From Lentzea aerocolonigenes (GTDB taxonomy: Bacteria; Actinomycetota; Actinomycetes; Mycobacteriales; Pseudonocardiaceae): a stretch of DNA of 64,000 nt. This document shows, one piece after another, positions 52,459-61,441 of the stretch. Numbering within the stretch: position 1 is the stretch's first letter; every line of letters starts with the position of its first letter. The stretch is from contig NZ_BBOJ01000011.1 of assembly GCF_000974445.1 (NCBI RefSeq), forward strand, positions 274,342 to 338,341, read 5' to 3'. The position numbers and the translations under genes were made by a program. A model generated the notes under the pieces. It was given only the letters and a program-made list of their open reading frames with translations. It did not search any database and was not told the origin of the DNA.

Positions 52459-53097
52459 ATGAGCAACGCCCTTCGCCACGTCTTCGCTGCCGAGCTGCGC
52501 AAGCTGGCCACACTGCCTGCGGTGCACAGCACTGTTGCGATCACGGTCCTCGCCACACCGGCTCTGGCTCTGGCAGCGGGATTCCGCGCGGTGGAGTACG
52601 GCCGGCTCGGCCTCATCCTGCTCGGCATCCTGACCGCGGCGGGTGAGTACAGCGGAAGCCAGCTCCGCACCAGCCTGTTGAGTGTCCCGAACCGGCCATT
52701 GTTGTTGTCCGTAAAGGTCCTCGCCTACCTCGCCGTCGCCACCCCGACGACGCTGCTCACCGTCGCACTGTCCACAGTGGCCGCTGAGGAGCCTGGCGCC
52801 GCGCTACCCGGCACCACCGTCTACCTGGTCGTGATCGGACTCCTCGCCCTCGCCGTCGCCGTGTTGCTGCGCAGCGTCGTCGGCGCCGTCGCGACGTTGG
52901 TGACGTTGGTGTTCGTGGTGTCCCCACTGCTGGCGGCGGCCACGGACGTCGCCGAGTACCTCCCGGACCGCGCGGGGGCGAGCCTCTACCGGCCGGGTGT
53001 CCTCTCCGCGGGGGAAGGGGGTGCGGTGATGGCTGCGTGGCTCGTGATCACGTTCGCGGTCACCGTGATCACGTTCACCAAGCGAGACGCGCGGTAG
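52459..53097 (+). CDS. ABC transporter permease (shorter paralogue)
   Basis: 212 residues. It shares the opening FAAELRKLATLPAVHSTVAI and the ending VITFTKRDAR with the upstream permease, which marks them as a duplicated pair. About five to six helices. It starts 12 nt after the first permease. Confidence 0.83.
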   Translation: MSNALRHVFAAELRKLATLPAVHSTVAITVLATPALALAAGFRAVEYGRLGLILLGILTAAGEYSGSQLRTSLLSVPNRPLLLSVKVLAYLAVATPTTLLTVALSTVAAEEPGAALPGTTVYLVVIGLLALAVAVLLRSVVGAVATLVTLVFVVSPLLAAATDVAEYLPDRAGASLYRPGVLSAGEGGAVMAAWLVITFAVTVITFTKRDAR

Positions 53098-53168
53098 AGC
53101 AGGCTCCACCCCGAGAACGGCCCTTGACTGCACTGACTCCGGCAAGATCGATTCCTAGTCTTCCGACC

Positions 53169-54098
53169 ATGACTTCGATCCCTGTCGCGGACTCGGGCCG
53201 CATCGCTTCCAGCGGCTGGCAGGCGCTGGTCCAGCGCTTCCCGCTGATCACGTTCTTCACCCTGGCCAACGGCATCAGCTGGCTGGCCTGGGTGCCCTAC
53301 ATCCTGTCGCTGGACGGGTTCGGCGTCCTGCAGTTCCGGTACCCGGACCTGTTGATGGGCAACCAGCTCACCGCGATCCTGCCCGGCGCGTACCTCGGCC
53401 CGCTGACCGCCGCGTTCACCGTCACCGCCGTTACCGAGGGCCGCGAAGGTCTCCGGCGGTGGCGCAAGCGGCTCTTCCAGTTCCGCGCCGGCGTCCTGTG
53501 GTACGCGTTCGCTCTGTTCGCCGTCCCCGTGGCAGTGCTGCTCGGCACTCTGGCGGTGACGGACGGCGAAGGCTTCCGGGCGCCCTCGCTGATGCTGCTG
53601 GCCGTCTACGTGCCGATGCTGGTGCTGCAGTTCTTCACGACCGGCCTCGCCGAGGAACCCGGCTGGCGTGACTTCGCCCTCAGCCGCCTCCAGCAGCGCC
53701 ACCAGCCGATGATCGCCACGTTCGTCCTCGGCACCCTGTGGATCATCTGGCACCTGCCGCTGTTCCTCACCCCCTGGGGAGGCCCCGACGTCACCGCCGA
53801 AACGCTCGTCCGCTTCGCCGTCATGGCCATGGAGATGAGCTTCCTGATCACCCTGGTCTACAACAAGGGACGCCAGAGCCTGCCCCTGGTCATGCTGCTG
53901 CACTGCTCGATCAACAACTTCCAGTCCGTCGCCTTCGCCGAGTTCTTCCCCGATGCCGGCGAAGAACTGCTCTGGGGCCCCGTGCTCGGCCTCGGCGTGC
54001 TGAGCCTCGTCGTCATCGTCGTCACCAAGGGACGGCTCGGCTACACCGGTGGCGTCGACACGGGAAAGTCGGGTGTGCCGAGCGCCCAGACCGTGTAA
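53169..54098 (+). CDS. CPBP-family intramembrane metalloprotease
   Basis: 309 residues from ATG 53169. Seven to eight helices. The family motifs are Glu162-Glu163-x3-Arg167 (EEPGWR), His195 (WHLP) and His245/Asn249 (LHCSINN), which line the intramembrane active site of Abi/CAAX-type proteases. Bacterial members are often bacteriocin immunity or processing factors. It follows the permease by 71 bp and may belong to the same module. Confidence 0.88.
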   Translation: MTSIPVADSGRIASSGWQALVQRFPLITFFTLANGISWLAWVPYILSLDGFGVLQFRYPDLLMGNQLTAILPGAYLGPLTAAFTVTAVTEGREGLRRWRKRLFQFRAGVLWYAFALFAVPVAVLLGTLAVTDGEGFRAPSLMLLAVYVPMLVLQFFTTGLAEEPGWRDFALSRLQQRHQPMIATFVLGTLWIIWHLPLFLTPWGGPDVTAETLVRFAVMAMEMSFLITLVYNKGRQSLPLVMLLHCSINNFQSVAFAEFFPDAGEELLWGPVLGLGVLSLVVIVVTKGRLGYTGGVDTGKSGVPSAQTV

Positions 54099-54108
54099 CC
54101 CTGGCGAT

Positions 54109-54753
54109 GTGCTGCTGAAGTTGACGGGGTCGAGTTGTTCGGGCAAGTCCACACTCGCCTTTGCCGTGGCAGACCGGCTCCGCGACGTCGTCGTCCACGA
54201 TTTCGACGAGGTCGGTGTGCCGCGGGACCCCGACCCGCACTGGCGCCACCGCAACACCGAGCTGTGGGTGCGCCGCGCACTCGAGTACCAGGAACGCGGA
54301 CTGGACCTGCTGCTGACCGGACAGTCCCCACTGGGCGAGGTCCTGGCGGCTCCCTCCGCACCGGAGGTGGACGGGATCGCGCTCTGTCTGGTCGATGTGG
54401 ACGACGAGATCCGGCGTGCCCGGCTCGCTCACCGCGACTCCGGCCGGTGGGACTCCAAGGCGGTCGACGCGTTCCTGGGCTGGGCCGCCTGGCACCGCGG
54501 ACACGCCCGAGATCCTCGGCACCTCCCCGAGGCCATCACCAACGGCAGTGCCCCGGACATGGCCTGGCACCGCTGGATCGACTGGACAGCAGGCGATCCG
54601 CGGTGGAGCACCCACGTCGTCGACACCACCGACGAGCCCGTCTCCCGGTCTGTCGACAAGATCGAACAGTGGGTGGTCGACCAGCGTGCCGCACACCGAT
54701 CCGGCCGGCTTCCCCTGACGCCCGGCTGGGTCGGTGGAACGCACTCCGGATGA
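54109..54753 (+). CDS. P-loop nucleotide kinase-like protein
   Basis: 214 residues from GTG 54109. Walker A is GSSCSGKSTL (about residues 7-16) at the extreme N-terminus. VVVHDFDEVGVP and LLLTGQSPLGE follow, then a helical part. The fold resembles small AAA/shikimate-kinase-like or gluconate-kinase-like proteins, but I cannot name the substrate. It starts 11 nt after the CPBP stop, so it may be co-transcribed. Confidence 0.72.
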   Translation: MLLKLTGSSCSGKSTLAFAVADRLRDVVVHDFDEVGVPRDPDPHWRHRNTELWVRRALEYQERGLDLLLTGQSPLGEVLAAPSAPEVDGIALCLVDVDDEIRRARLAHRDSGRWDSKAVDAFLGWAAWHRGHARDPRHLPEAITNGSAPDMAWHRWIDWTAGDPRWSTHVVDTTDEPVSRSVDKIEQWVVDQRAAHRSGRLPLTPGWVGGTHSG

Positions 54754-54768
54754 CGTCGGCCGGACCTG

Positions 54769-55341
54769 TCACGCGGCTTGGCGGAGGCCTTGGTCGATCA
54801 GGTCGATGAGCCACTCGAAGCTCTCGCCGACGTCGGTGGACCACTGGAAGCCGCCGGTGGCCTGGAGGTCCGCGAAGCCGTGGAAGAGGCTGCGCAGCGC
54901 ACGCAGTGCGTGGGTCATCGTCTCCGGAGAGATGTCGTATCCCCGGAGGACGGCTTCGAAGGGACCGAGTCCGCGTGAGGCGGCGATCGCGACCGGGTCG
55001 CCGGGACCGATCGGGGTCAGCCCGAGAGTGGCGGCGTAGCGGCCGGGGTGGGTGAGCACGAAGTCGCGGAGCGCGTGTGCGGCGGCTGCCAGCGCGTCGC
55101 GTCCCGCGCGGCCCTGGGTGGCCGTGCCGATGGCGTCGGCGATCTCGGTGTGGGCCAGGGCCGCGATCCGGCGGTTGAGGTCGTCCTGGCCGGCGATGTG
55201 CTTGTACAGGGACGGGGTGCGCACTCCGAGTCGTTCCGCCAGCCTGCCCATGGTCAGCTCGGTGAAGCCGATCTCGTCGGCCAGTGCGGCACCGGCTGCG
55301 GTGATCGTGTCCGTCTGCAGGCCCGACCTAGGCACGGACAT
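54769..55341 (-). CDS. TetR family transcriptional regulator
   Basis: 190 residues. Helix-turn-helix: ITAAGAALADEIGFTELTMG, then RLAERLGVRTPSLYKHIAGQ. The C-terminal domain with LFHGFADLQATGGFQW resembles the WHG/TetR_C_33 group. It lies downstream of and overlaps (14 bp) the alpha/beta hydrolase gene, so both form one operon that it probably represses through the palindromes at 56179-56219. Confidence 0.92.
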   Translation of the reverse strand: MSVPRSGLQTDTITAAGAALADEIGFTELTMGRLAERLGVRTPSLYKHIAGQDDLNRRIAALAHTEIADAIGTATQGRAGRDALAAAAHALRDFVLTHPGRYAATLGLTPIGPGDPVAIAASRGLGPFEAVLRGYDISPETMTHALRALRSLFHGFADLQATGGFQWSTDVGESFEWLIDLIDQGLRQAA

Positions 55342-56158
55342 CGGCCAGGAACGTCAGGATCGCGGCGAGAGTCTGCTGGGGGAACTGGACGTGCGGGTAG
55401 TGCCCGGCACCCTCGATCATCTCCAGCTTGCCCAGGCCGGCCGGGAGATCGGCGATGACGGCCTCACCCTCCGCCTGCGGCGAGGCCCAGTCGGGATCCT
55501 GCGTTCCCTGGACGACGAGTACCGGGCAGGTGACGTTGGCCAGCTGCTCGCCGGCGTCGGCGGGGGAGGTCTTGCCCATCGCCTGGAGGACCTTCATGCG
55601 TGCGGGCTCGCTCAGCATCGCGGTGATCTCCGCCAGCCGGGCGTCCCAGTCCGCCGGCTTGGCGCCGGGGTAGGCGATGTCCAGGTACTTGGCCCACTGG
55701 TTGGTGCTGCCGAGAACGGCGGTGCCCAGCAGGCGAGTCATGCCGCGGCGGTAGCCGCTCACCCGCAAGTCGGACAGCCGAACCTGCTGCTTGCGGGTGA
55801 ACGGCGCGAGTTCGACCAGTGCGGTGACCAGTTCCGGTGCCTTCGCCGCGGCGATCGTGACCGCGCCGCCGGAGATGGAGTGGCCGACGAGCACGGCGGG
55901 CCCGCCGAGGTGCTTCACCAGGGCGATCAGGTCCTGCGCGAGATCGGTGCGGGTGCAGGAGGACCAGCCGGCACTGGACTCGCCGTGGCCGCGCAGATCC
56001 GTTGCGGCGACCCGGAATCCTGCTTCTACCAGCGCGGGGGCGAGGAACCGGTAGGCCTTGCGGCTGTCTCCCATGCCGTGGGCGAGAACGACCAGAGGCC
56101 CGGTGCCGGTCACCTCGTACGCGATCGTCCCGCCGTCGACGTTCAGGAACTCGGTCAT
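55328..56158 (-). CDS. Alpha/beta hydrolase
   Basis: 276 residues from ATG 56158 with GGAG six nt upstream. The oxyanion strand VVLAHGMGDSRKAY, nucleophile elbow LVGHSISGGA (GHSISGG with Ser), acid VVQGTQDPDW and His in GAGHYPHV are all in order. Typical esterase/peroxidase-like monomer without lid specialisation. The tandem palindromes upstream and its coupling to a TetR gene point to an inducible hydrolase for a xenobiotic or antibiotic. Confidence 0.93.
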   Translation of the reverse strand: MTEFLNVDGGTIAYEVTGTGPLVVLAHGMGDSRKAYRFLAPALVEAGFRVAATDLRGHGESSAGWSSCTRTDLAQDLIALVKHLGGPAVLVGHSISGGAVTIAAAKAPELVTALVELAPFTRKQQVRLSDLRVSGYRRGMTRLLGTAVLGSTNQWAKYLDIAYPGAKPADWDARLAEITAMLSEPARMKVLQAMGKTSPADAGEQLANVTCPVLVVQGTQDPDWASPQAEGEAVIADLPAGLGKLEMIEGAGHYPHVQFPQQTLAAILTFLADVRA

Positions 56159-56178
56159 CACTGTCTCCACGCGGTCGC

Positions 56179-56219
56179 TTGGCTAATGGGATTAGCTAAA
56201 AGCTATCATGATTAGCCAA
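56179..56219. promoter_or_regulatory. Cluster of TTAGC-type inverted repeats before the hydrolase-TetR operon
   Basis: TTGGCTAAT (56179-56187) and ATTAGCCAA (56211-56219) are exact complements. Between them lie GCTAAT-GGG-ATTAGC (56182-56196) and TAGCT-AAA-AGCTA (56193-56205). At least three dyads share half-sites, typical for cooperative TetR binding. They end 21 bp upstream of the ATG. Confidence 0.65.
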
Positions 56220-56247
56220 CGCGTCAAGCCCCCTCTGCCCGGCGCCG

Positions 56248-57477
56248 TCAGGGCGAGGCGGGGATTCCGAGCAGGTCGAGTTCCACCTCCAGTGCCTGGG
56301 TCAGTTCGGGCAGGTCGGGTACGTGATCGGGGTCGGCGACCACCGTGACGGTGAACGTGTCGTTGTAGGAGAGGGCTGCGAACGCCACGGTCACGTTGCC
56401 GGTGGTGGCGGACAACGGGATGAGGCCGGTGATCGTCGCGCCGCCCAGGTGCATGGGGTGATCGGGCCCGTGCACGTTGGTCACGACGGTGTTCACCATG
56501 CGCTGGTGGTTCATGAACCAGTCCGCCACTCCGAACGCCTTCAACGCGCGGAAGATCGGGGTGGCTGACGTGACTGATTTCTTGTGCGACCTGGTGATGG
56601 CGGCGATGCGGGTCAGTCGTGACCAGTGATCACCCCCGGTCGGCAGCGCGACGGGCATGACGCCGGTGCTGTTGCCGAGGTGAGCGGCTGTGGTCGAGCG
56701 GCGCGTCGAGACGGGAATCGAGACGACCAGTTCCTCGATGTTCTCACCGCGTTTGGCCAGCACCGTGCCCAGCGCGCCCGTGACCGCGGTGAGCAAGGCG
56801 TCGTTGACCGTGCCTCCGCAGCGGTGTGCGGCGGTGTGCAACCGGGAGACGCTCGCTCGTGCCATGGTCTGCTGCCGTCGTGGACCGGTCGGTTGGTTCA
56901 GGGAGCTGCGCGCGCCGAGTGACGGCCGCTGCAGTCCGGGAAGCGAGAAGTGCCGAGGCAGCCTCAGCCACGCGTCCGCGGCCAGCTCACGGCGGGTGGG
57001 CGCGGGAGCGGGAAACGCCGCGGTCTCGGTGGGAGGTGCTCCGTCGACCAGGTTGGCCAGCACGGCGAGGCCGCCGATGCCGTCGGACAGCACGTGGTGG
57101 AACACCAGGACCAGCGCCGCTCTGTTCTCCGCCAGTCCGGTGACCAGCGTCGCGGACCAGAGCGGTGACGAGAGGGGCAACGGACGGGTCACCAAGGAAG
57201 AGGCGATGCCAAGCAGCGCTGCCTCATCGCCGGGATCGGGGCAGACCACCTGGTGCACGTGCTTGGCGATGTCGAACTCGGTGTCGTCGACCCAGATGGG
57301 ACGGCCGCATCCGAACGGTGTCGCGACCAGCCGCCGGCGCAGTCGCGGAACAGTGCGGATGCGTTCCGCGAGCAGGGATTCGACAGTGCCGGGATCTCGT
57401 TCGAGCACGATCACCGCGCCGACCTGCATGCCCGAGTCCAGCGACATCACGTCGTCGGAACTTGCCCGGTCGATCAA
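56248..57477 (-). CDS. WS/DGAT-type acyltransferase (wax ester synthase/diacylglycerol acyltransferase)
   Basis: 409 residues, slightly short of the usual 450-470. The catalytic HHVLSDG motif (His127, His128, Asp132) is intact, as are PLWSATLVTG and the C-terminal NVHGPDHPMHLGGATI. These enzymes esterify acyl-CoA to diacylglycerol or fatty alcohols to make storage lipid. The gene starts 22 nt after the pflA stop, in the same direction, so it looks like the third gene of the pfl operon. Confidence 0.9.
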   Translation of the reverse strand: MIDRASSDDVMSLDSGMQVGAVIVLERDPGTVESLLAERIRTVPRLRRRLVATPFGCGRPIWVDDTEFDIAKHVHQVVCPDPGDEAALLGIASSLVTRPLPLSSPLWSATLVTGLAENRAALVLVFHHVLSDGIGGLAVLANLVDGAPPTETAAFPAPAPTRRELAADAWLRLPRHFSLPGLQRPSLGARSSLNQPTGPRRQQTMARASVSRLHTAAHRCGGTVNDALLTAVTGALGTVLAKRGENIEELVVSIPVSTRRSTTAAHLGNSTGVMPVALPTGGDHWSRLTRIAAITRSHKKSVTSATPIFRALKAFGVADWFMNHQRMVNTVVTNVHGPDHPMHLGGATITGLIPLSATTGNVTVAFAALSYNDTFTVTVVADPDHVPDLPELTQALEVELDLLGIPASP

Positions 57478-57499
57478 CGGAACTCCTCGTCGTCGGACG

Positions 57500-58231
57500 T
57501 CAGTGCACCGGCACTCCGCAGGAGGAGAACTGGTGGCGAACCCGCTGGATCAGCGCGGTGTCCGGCGTGGGCACGTTCTCCAGGGGAAACGGGATGCCGA
57601 GCCCGGCGTACTTCGGCGCGCCGAGTTTGTGGAACGGGAGGACCTCCACGCGCTCAACGGTGTCGAGGGTGCTGACGAAAGACGCGATGCCCTCGACGTT
57701 GTCGACCGCGTCGGTGTGGCCGGGAACGAGGACGAACCGGATCCACATCGGCTTGCCCGCGGCCGACAACCTGCGGGCGAACTCCAGCGTCGGTGTGACC
57801 TCGCCGCCGGTGACGTGCCGGTAGACGACCGGGTCCCAGGACTTGATGTCGAGCAGCACGAGGTCGGTGTCGGAGAGGAGCTCATCGGTCGCTCGCGCGC
57901 CGAGGAATCCTGAGGTGTCGAGGGCGGTGTGAAAGCCGAGTTCCTTGGCGCGGTGGAACACGGCGGCCGTGAAGTCGGTCTGCAGCAACGGTTCTCCGCC
58001 GCTGATGGTCATGCCGCCGCCGGCGACCTCGATGAACCGGCGGTACTTGGCCATCTCCGCCGTCACGTCGTCGACGGTCATGCGGTGGCCGTCGCGCATG
58101 TGCCAGGTGTCGGGGTTCTGGCAGTACAGGCAACGCAGCGGGCACCCGCTCAGGAAGAGCACGAAACGGGTGCCCGGTCCGTCGACCGCGGTCGAGACGT
58201 CCCAGGAGTGGACGGAGCCGGTGGTGCTCAC
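57500..58231 (-). CDS. pflA: Pyruvate formate-lyase activating enzyme
   Basis: 243 residues from GTG 58231, overlapping the pflB stop by 4 nt. The radical SAM motif CPLRCLYCQNPDTW (CxxxCxxC) and GGGMTISGGEPLLQ (the GGE SAM-binding motif) are typical. It uses SAM and a [4Fe-4S] cluster to make the glycyl radical on PflB. It must be reduced and anaerobic to function, which is unusual for an aerobic actinomycete. Confidence 0.95.
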   Translation of the reverse strand: MSTTGSVHSWDVSTAVDGPGTRFVLFLSGCPLRCLYCQNPDTWHMRDGHRMTVDDVTAEMAKYRRFIEVAGGGMTISGGEPLLQTDFTAAVFHRAKELGFHTALDTSGFLGARATDELLSDTDLVLLDIKSWDPVVYRHVTGGEVTPTLEFARRLSAAGKPMWIRFVLVPGHTDAVDNVEGIASFVSTLDTVERVEVLPFHKLGAPKYAGLGIPFPLENVPTPDTALIQRVRHQFSSCGVPVH

Positions 58232-60480
58232 AGCGACTCGTGGAAGGTGCGGTTGATGACGTCGCGTTGCTGTTCGGGCGTGAGCCGGATGAAGTTCACC
58301 GCGTAGCCCGACACCCGGATCGTGAGCTGCGGGTGGTTTTCCGGGTGTGCCATGGCGTCGAGCAGGGTTTCGCGGTTGAGGACGTTGGCGTTGAGGTGGA
58401 AGCCGCCGGCGTCGGTGTACGCGTCGAGCACGCCGACGAGGTTGGTCACCTGCTCGTCCGCGGTCTGTCCGAGGCCGGCCGGTGTGATGCTCGCGGTCAG
58501 CGAAATACCGTCCTGCGCCTGCTCGTAGGGGAGTTTGGCGACGGACAGGGCCGCAGCGACGAGGCCGTGCTTGTCGCGGCCGTTCATCGGGTTGGCGCCG
58601 GGTGCGAACGGTTCGCCCGCGCGCCGGCCGTCGGGGGTGTTGCCGGTGTGCTTGCCGTAGACGACGTTCGACGTGATCGTGAGGACGGACTGGGTGTGCA
58701 CGGCGCCGCGGTGAGCGGGATGCCGCCGGACCTTCTTCATGAAGGACTCGACGAGTTCCACCGCGATGGCGTCGGCGCGGTCGTCGTTGTTGCCGTACTT
58801 CGGGAAGTCACCTTCGACGGCGTAGTCGACGGCGAGGCCGGTCTCGTCGCGGATCACGCGCACGCGGGCGTGTTCGATCGCCGAGAGGCTGTCGGCCACG
58901 ACCGAGAGCCCGGCGATGCCGCAGCCGAGCAGGCGTTGGACGGGGTGGTCGTGCAGCGCCATCTCGATGCGTTCGTAGGCGTACTTGTCGTGCATGAAGT
59001 GGATGATGTTCAGCGCTTCGACGTAGGTCTTGGCCAGCCAGTCGGTCATCCGGTCGAACGCGGCGCGGACCTCGGCGGGGTCGAGGTACTCGGAGGAGAT
59101 CGGTGGGAAGGCCGGCGTCACCTGCACGCCGGACACCTCGTCACGGCCGCCGTTGATCGCGTAGAGCAGGGCCTTGGCGAGGTTGACCCGGGCTCCGAAC
59201 AACTGCATCTGCTTGCCGACGCGCATGGCGGAGACGCAGCAGGCGATGGCGGTGTCGTCGTTGAAATGCGGCCGGATCAGCTCGTCGTTCTCGTACTGGA
59301 TGGAGCTCGTGTCGATGGAGACCTTGGCGCAGAACCGTTTGAAGCCCTCCGGCAGGCGCGGGGACCAGAGCACGGTCAGGTTGGGCTCGGGCGCGGGGCC
59401 GAGGTTGTTCAGGGTCTGGAGGAACCTGAAGCTCGTGCGGGTGACCAGCGGGCGACCGTCGCAGCCCATGCCGCCGATGGACTCGGTGACCCACGTCGGG
59501 TCGCCGGAGAACAGCTGGTCGTACTCCGGTGTGCGGAGGAACCGCACGATCCGCAGCTTGATCACGAGGTCGTCGACGAGTTCCTGAGCCCCGCTCTCGG
59601 TCAGCCGGCCCTCGTCGAGGTCGCGCTGGAGGTAGACGTCGAGGAACGTCGAGGTGCGGCCCAGCGACATGGCGGCACCGTTCTGCTCCTTCACCGCGGC
59701 GAGATAGGCGAAGTAGAGCCACTGAACGGCTTCGCGGCCAGTGGTGGCCGGCCCTGAGATGTCGAAACCGTGGGAAGCGGCCATCTGCCGGAGCTCTTCG
59801 AGCGCACGGAGCTGCTCGGCGACCTCCTCGCGATCCCTGATCACGTCCTCGGTGGACCACAGTTCGTCGAGGGCCGCGCGTTCTGCCTTCTTCGCGGCGA
59901 CCAGCCGATCGATGCCGTAGAGCGGAACACGGCGGTAGTCACCGATGATCCGGCCGCGCCCGTAGGCGTCGGGGAGCCCGGTGATGATGCCTGCCTTGCG
60001 GGCGCGGAGGATCTCGGCGGTGTAGGCGTCGAAGACACCGTCGTTGTGGGTCTTGCGGTAGCGGGTGAAGATTTCCCGCACCTGAGGATCGAGCTCGTAG
60101 CCGTAGGTCCTGAGACCGGACTCGACGATGCGCAGCCCGCCCTGGGGCATGATCGCGCGCTTGAGCGGAGCGTCGGTCTGCAGTCCCACGACGATCTCGT
60201 GGTCGCGGTCGATGTAGCCGGGTTCGTGCGCGGTGATCGACGACGGCGTGTGCGCGTCGACGTCGTGGACGCCGCGGGCGCGTTCCTCGACGAACATCTC
60301 GCTGAGCCGCCGCCACAACGCGGTCGTGCGCGGCGTCGGGCCGGCCAGGAACCCGGCGTCGCCGTCGTAGGGGGAGTAGTTGGCTTGGATGAATCCGCGC
60401 ACGTCGATCTGGTCGCACCACGGCCCGTCCCGGAATCCGCGCCAGGCGGTGTTGGTCGTGAGTTGCGCTGTCGCCGTCAT
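58228..60480 (-). CDS. pflB: Formate C-acetyltransferase (pyruvate formate-lyase)
   Basis: 750 residues from ATG 60480, which aligns with the E. coli N-terminus (TAWRGF.. DGPW); an in-frame ATG at 60528 would add 16. Paired active-site cysteines are at 414-415 (ACCVSAM), and the glycyl radical site is Gly725 in RVSGYAVNF. GGRDEVSGVQV and TSNVVYGKHTGNTPDGRRAG are family hallmarks. It converts pyruvate and CoA to acetyl-CoA and formate. Lead gene of the operon with pflA and the acyltransferase. No FNR-type site was noticed upstream. Confidence 0.96.
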   Translation of the reverse strand: MTATAQLTTNTAWRGFRDGPWCDQIDVRGFIQANYSPYDGDAGFLAGPTPRTTALWRRLSEMFVEERARGVHDVDAHTPSSITAHEPGYIDRDHEIVVGLQTDAPLKRAIMPQGGLRIVESGLRTYGYELDPQVREIFTRYRKTHNDGVFDAYTAEILRARKAGIITGLPDAYGRGRIIGDYRRVPLYGIDRLVAAKKAERAALDELWSTEDVIRDREEVAEQLRALEELRQMAASHGFDISGPATTGREAVQWLYFAYLAAVKEQNGAAMSLGRTSTFLDVYLQRDLDEGRLTESGAQELVDDLVIKLRIVRFLRTPEYDQLFSGDPTWVTESIGGMGCDGRPLVTRTSFRFLQTLNNLGPAPEPNLTVLWSPRLPEGFKRFCAKVSIDTSSIQYENDELIRPHFNDDTAIACCVSAMRVGKQMQLFGARVNLAKALLYAINGGRDEVSGVQVTPAFPPISSEYLDPAEVRAAFDRMTDWLAKTYVEALNIIHFMHDKYAYERIEMALHDHPVQRLLGCGIAGLSVVADSLSAIEHARVRVIRDETGLAVDYAVEGDFPKYGNNDDRADAIAVELVESFMKKVRRHPAHRGAVHTQSVLTITSNVVYGKHTGNTPDGRRAGEPFAPGANPMNGRDKHGLVAAALSVAKLPYEQAQDGISLTASITPAGLGQTADEQVTNLVGVLDAYTDAGGFHLNANVLNRETLLDAMAHPENHPQLTIRVSGYAVNFIRLTPEQQRDVINRTFHESL

Positions 60481-60595
60481 CGAAGCTGCGCCTTCCTCTG
60501 CTGCGTCAGGGGTTCGTCCCGGCTTCATGCTTCTCGTCGTGGTCGCCGGTACGCAGGGGCCGCGGACCTGTCGTGCGGGCGCCGAAGGTCCCGGG

Positions 60596-61441
60596 TCACT
60601 CCCAGAGCGCGGGGCGCAGCCAGCCCGGAGCCGGGTCGGCGAGTTGCCGGACGCCGCGCCACAGGATCGTTGTGCAGACGGCGATCACGACGGCGAACAA
60701 GCCCGCGACCGGCCAGTCGGGACGTTGGTCGTGGAGGAGCAACGCGATCGCCATGGCCCAGATGGCGAGGCCGAGCGTCAGAATCTTGATGAGCACGACG
60801 GCACCGAGCACCGGTGCGGCCACGTGACCTCGGACGAGCGCGACACCGGTGGCGGTGATCGCGGGCAGTGCGATCGCCAGGTCGAGCACGTAGACCGGGT
60901 ACGGCAGCTCACCGATCCCGATCGTGGCGGGAAGGCCGCCGCCGATGCTGGGCACGATGTCGGAGAGCCACAGGCCGGCGAACGCGACACCGATGACGAT
61001 CAGGAACCAGCCCGTGCGCACGTGTCGGCCGAGCGATACCCGGCGAACCTCGATGCGCGGGATGCCGTCGACGAGTGCGGCCAGCGAAAACATCACCGCG
61101 ACCACGTAGAGGAGGAACGTCGAGTTGTGCGGCACCCCGAAGGCGTAGATGACGTAGGTGTAGGCGACGTAGCCGAGCAGCCCGAGCCACAGCAGGTGTG
61201 CTGGTAGCGAGCCCGTGCGACCGCGGTGGCCCGCCCAGACGAACACCGGGACGATCGCCAGGGTGAGAACGTCCTGGGCCATCGATTCGAGCTGCAGCAC
61301 GCGGTCCAGCCGGTAGGCGCGTTCGGAGAGCAGTCCGTAGAGCGTGGCGGCCACGAGCACGCCCGCCAGCGACCAGGTGGCCAGGCTCGTCCACAGCGGC
61401 CTCAGCCGGGCGGTCGCGGCGGTGGCCGGCGCGGCAGTCAT
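60596..61441 (-). CDS. Membrane protein of unknown function (8-9 helices)
   Basis: 281 residues from ATG 61441, which overlaps the next gene's stop (ATGA). Eight or nine hydrophobic segments with short loops, and motifs such as YVIYAFGVPHNSTFLLYVVA and LWLSDIVPSIGGG. No domain recognised. It is the second gene of a two-gene membrane operon just upstream of pflB, in the same direction, about 115 bp apart. Confidence 0.75.
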   Translation of the reverse strand: MTAAPATAATARLRPLWTSLATWSLAGVLVAATLYGLLSERAYRLDRVLQLESMAQDVLTLAIVPVFVWAGHRGRTGSLPAHLLWLGLLGYVAYTYVIYAFGVPHNSTFLLYVVAVMFSLAALVDGIPRIEVRRVSLGRHVRTGWFLIVIGVAFAGLWLSDIVPSIGGGLPATIGIGELPYPVYVLDLAIALPAITATGVALVRGHVAAPVLGAVVLIKILTLGLAIWAMAIALLLHDQRPDWPVAGLFAVVIAVCTTILWRGVRQLADPAPGWLRPALWE

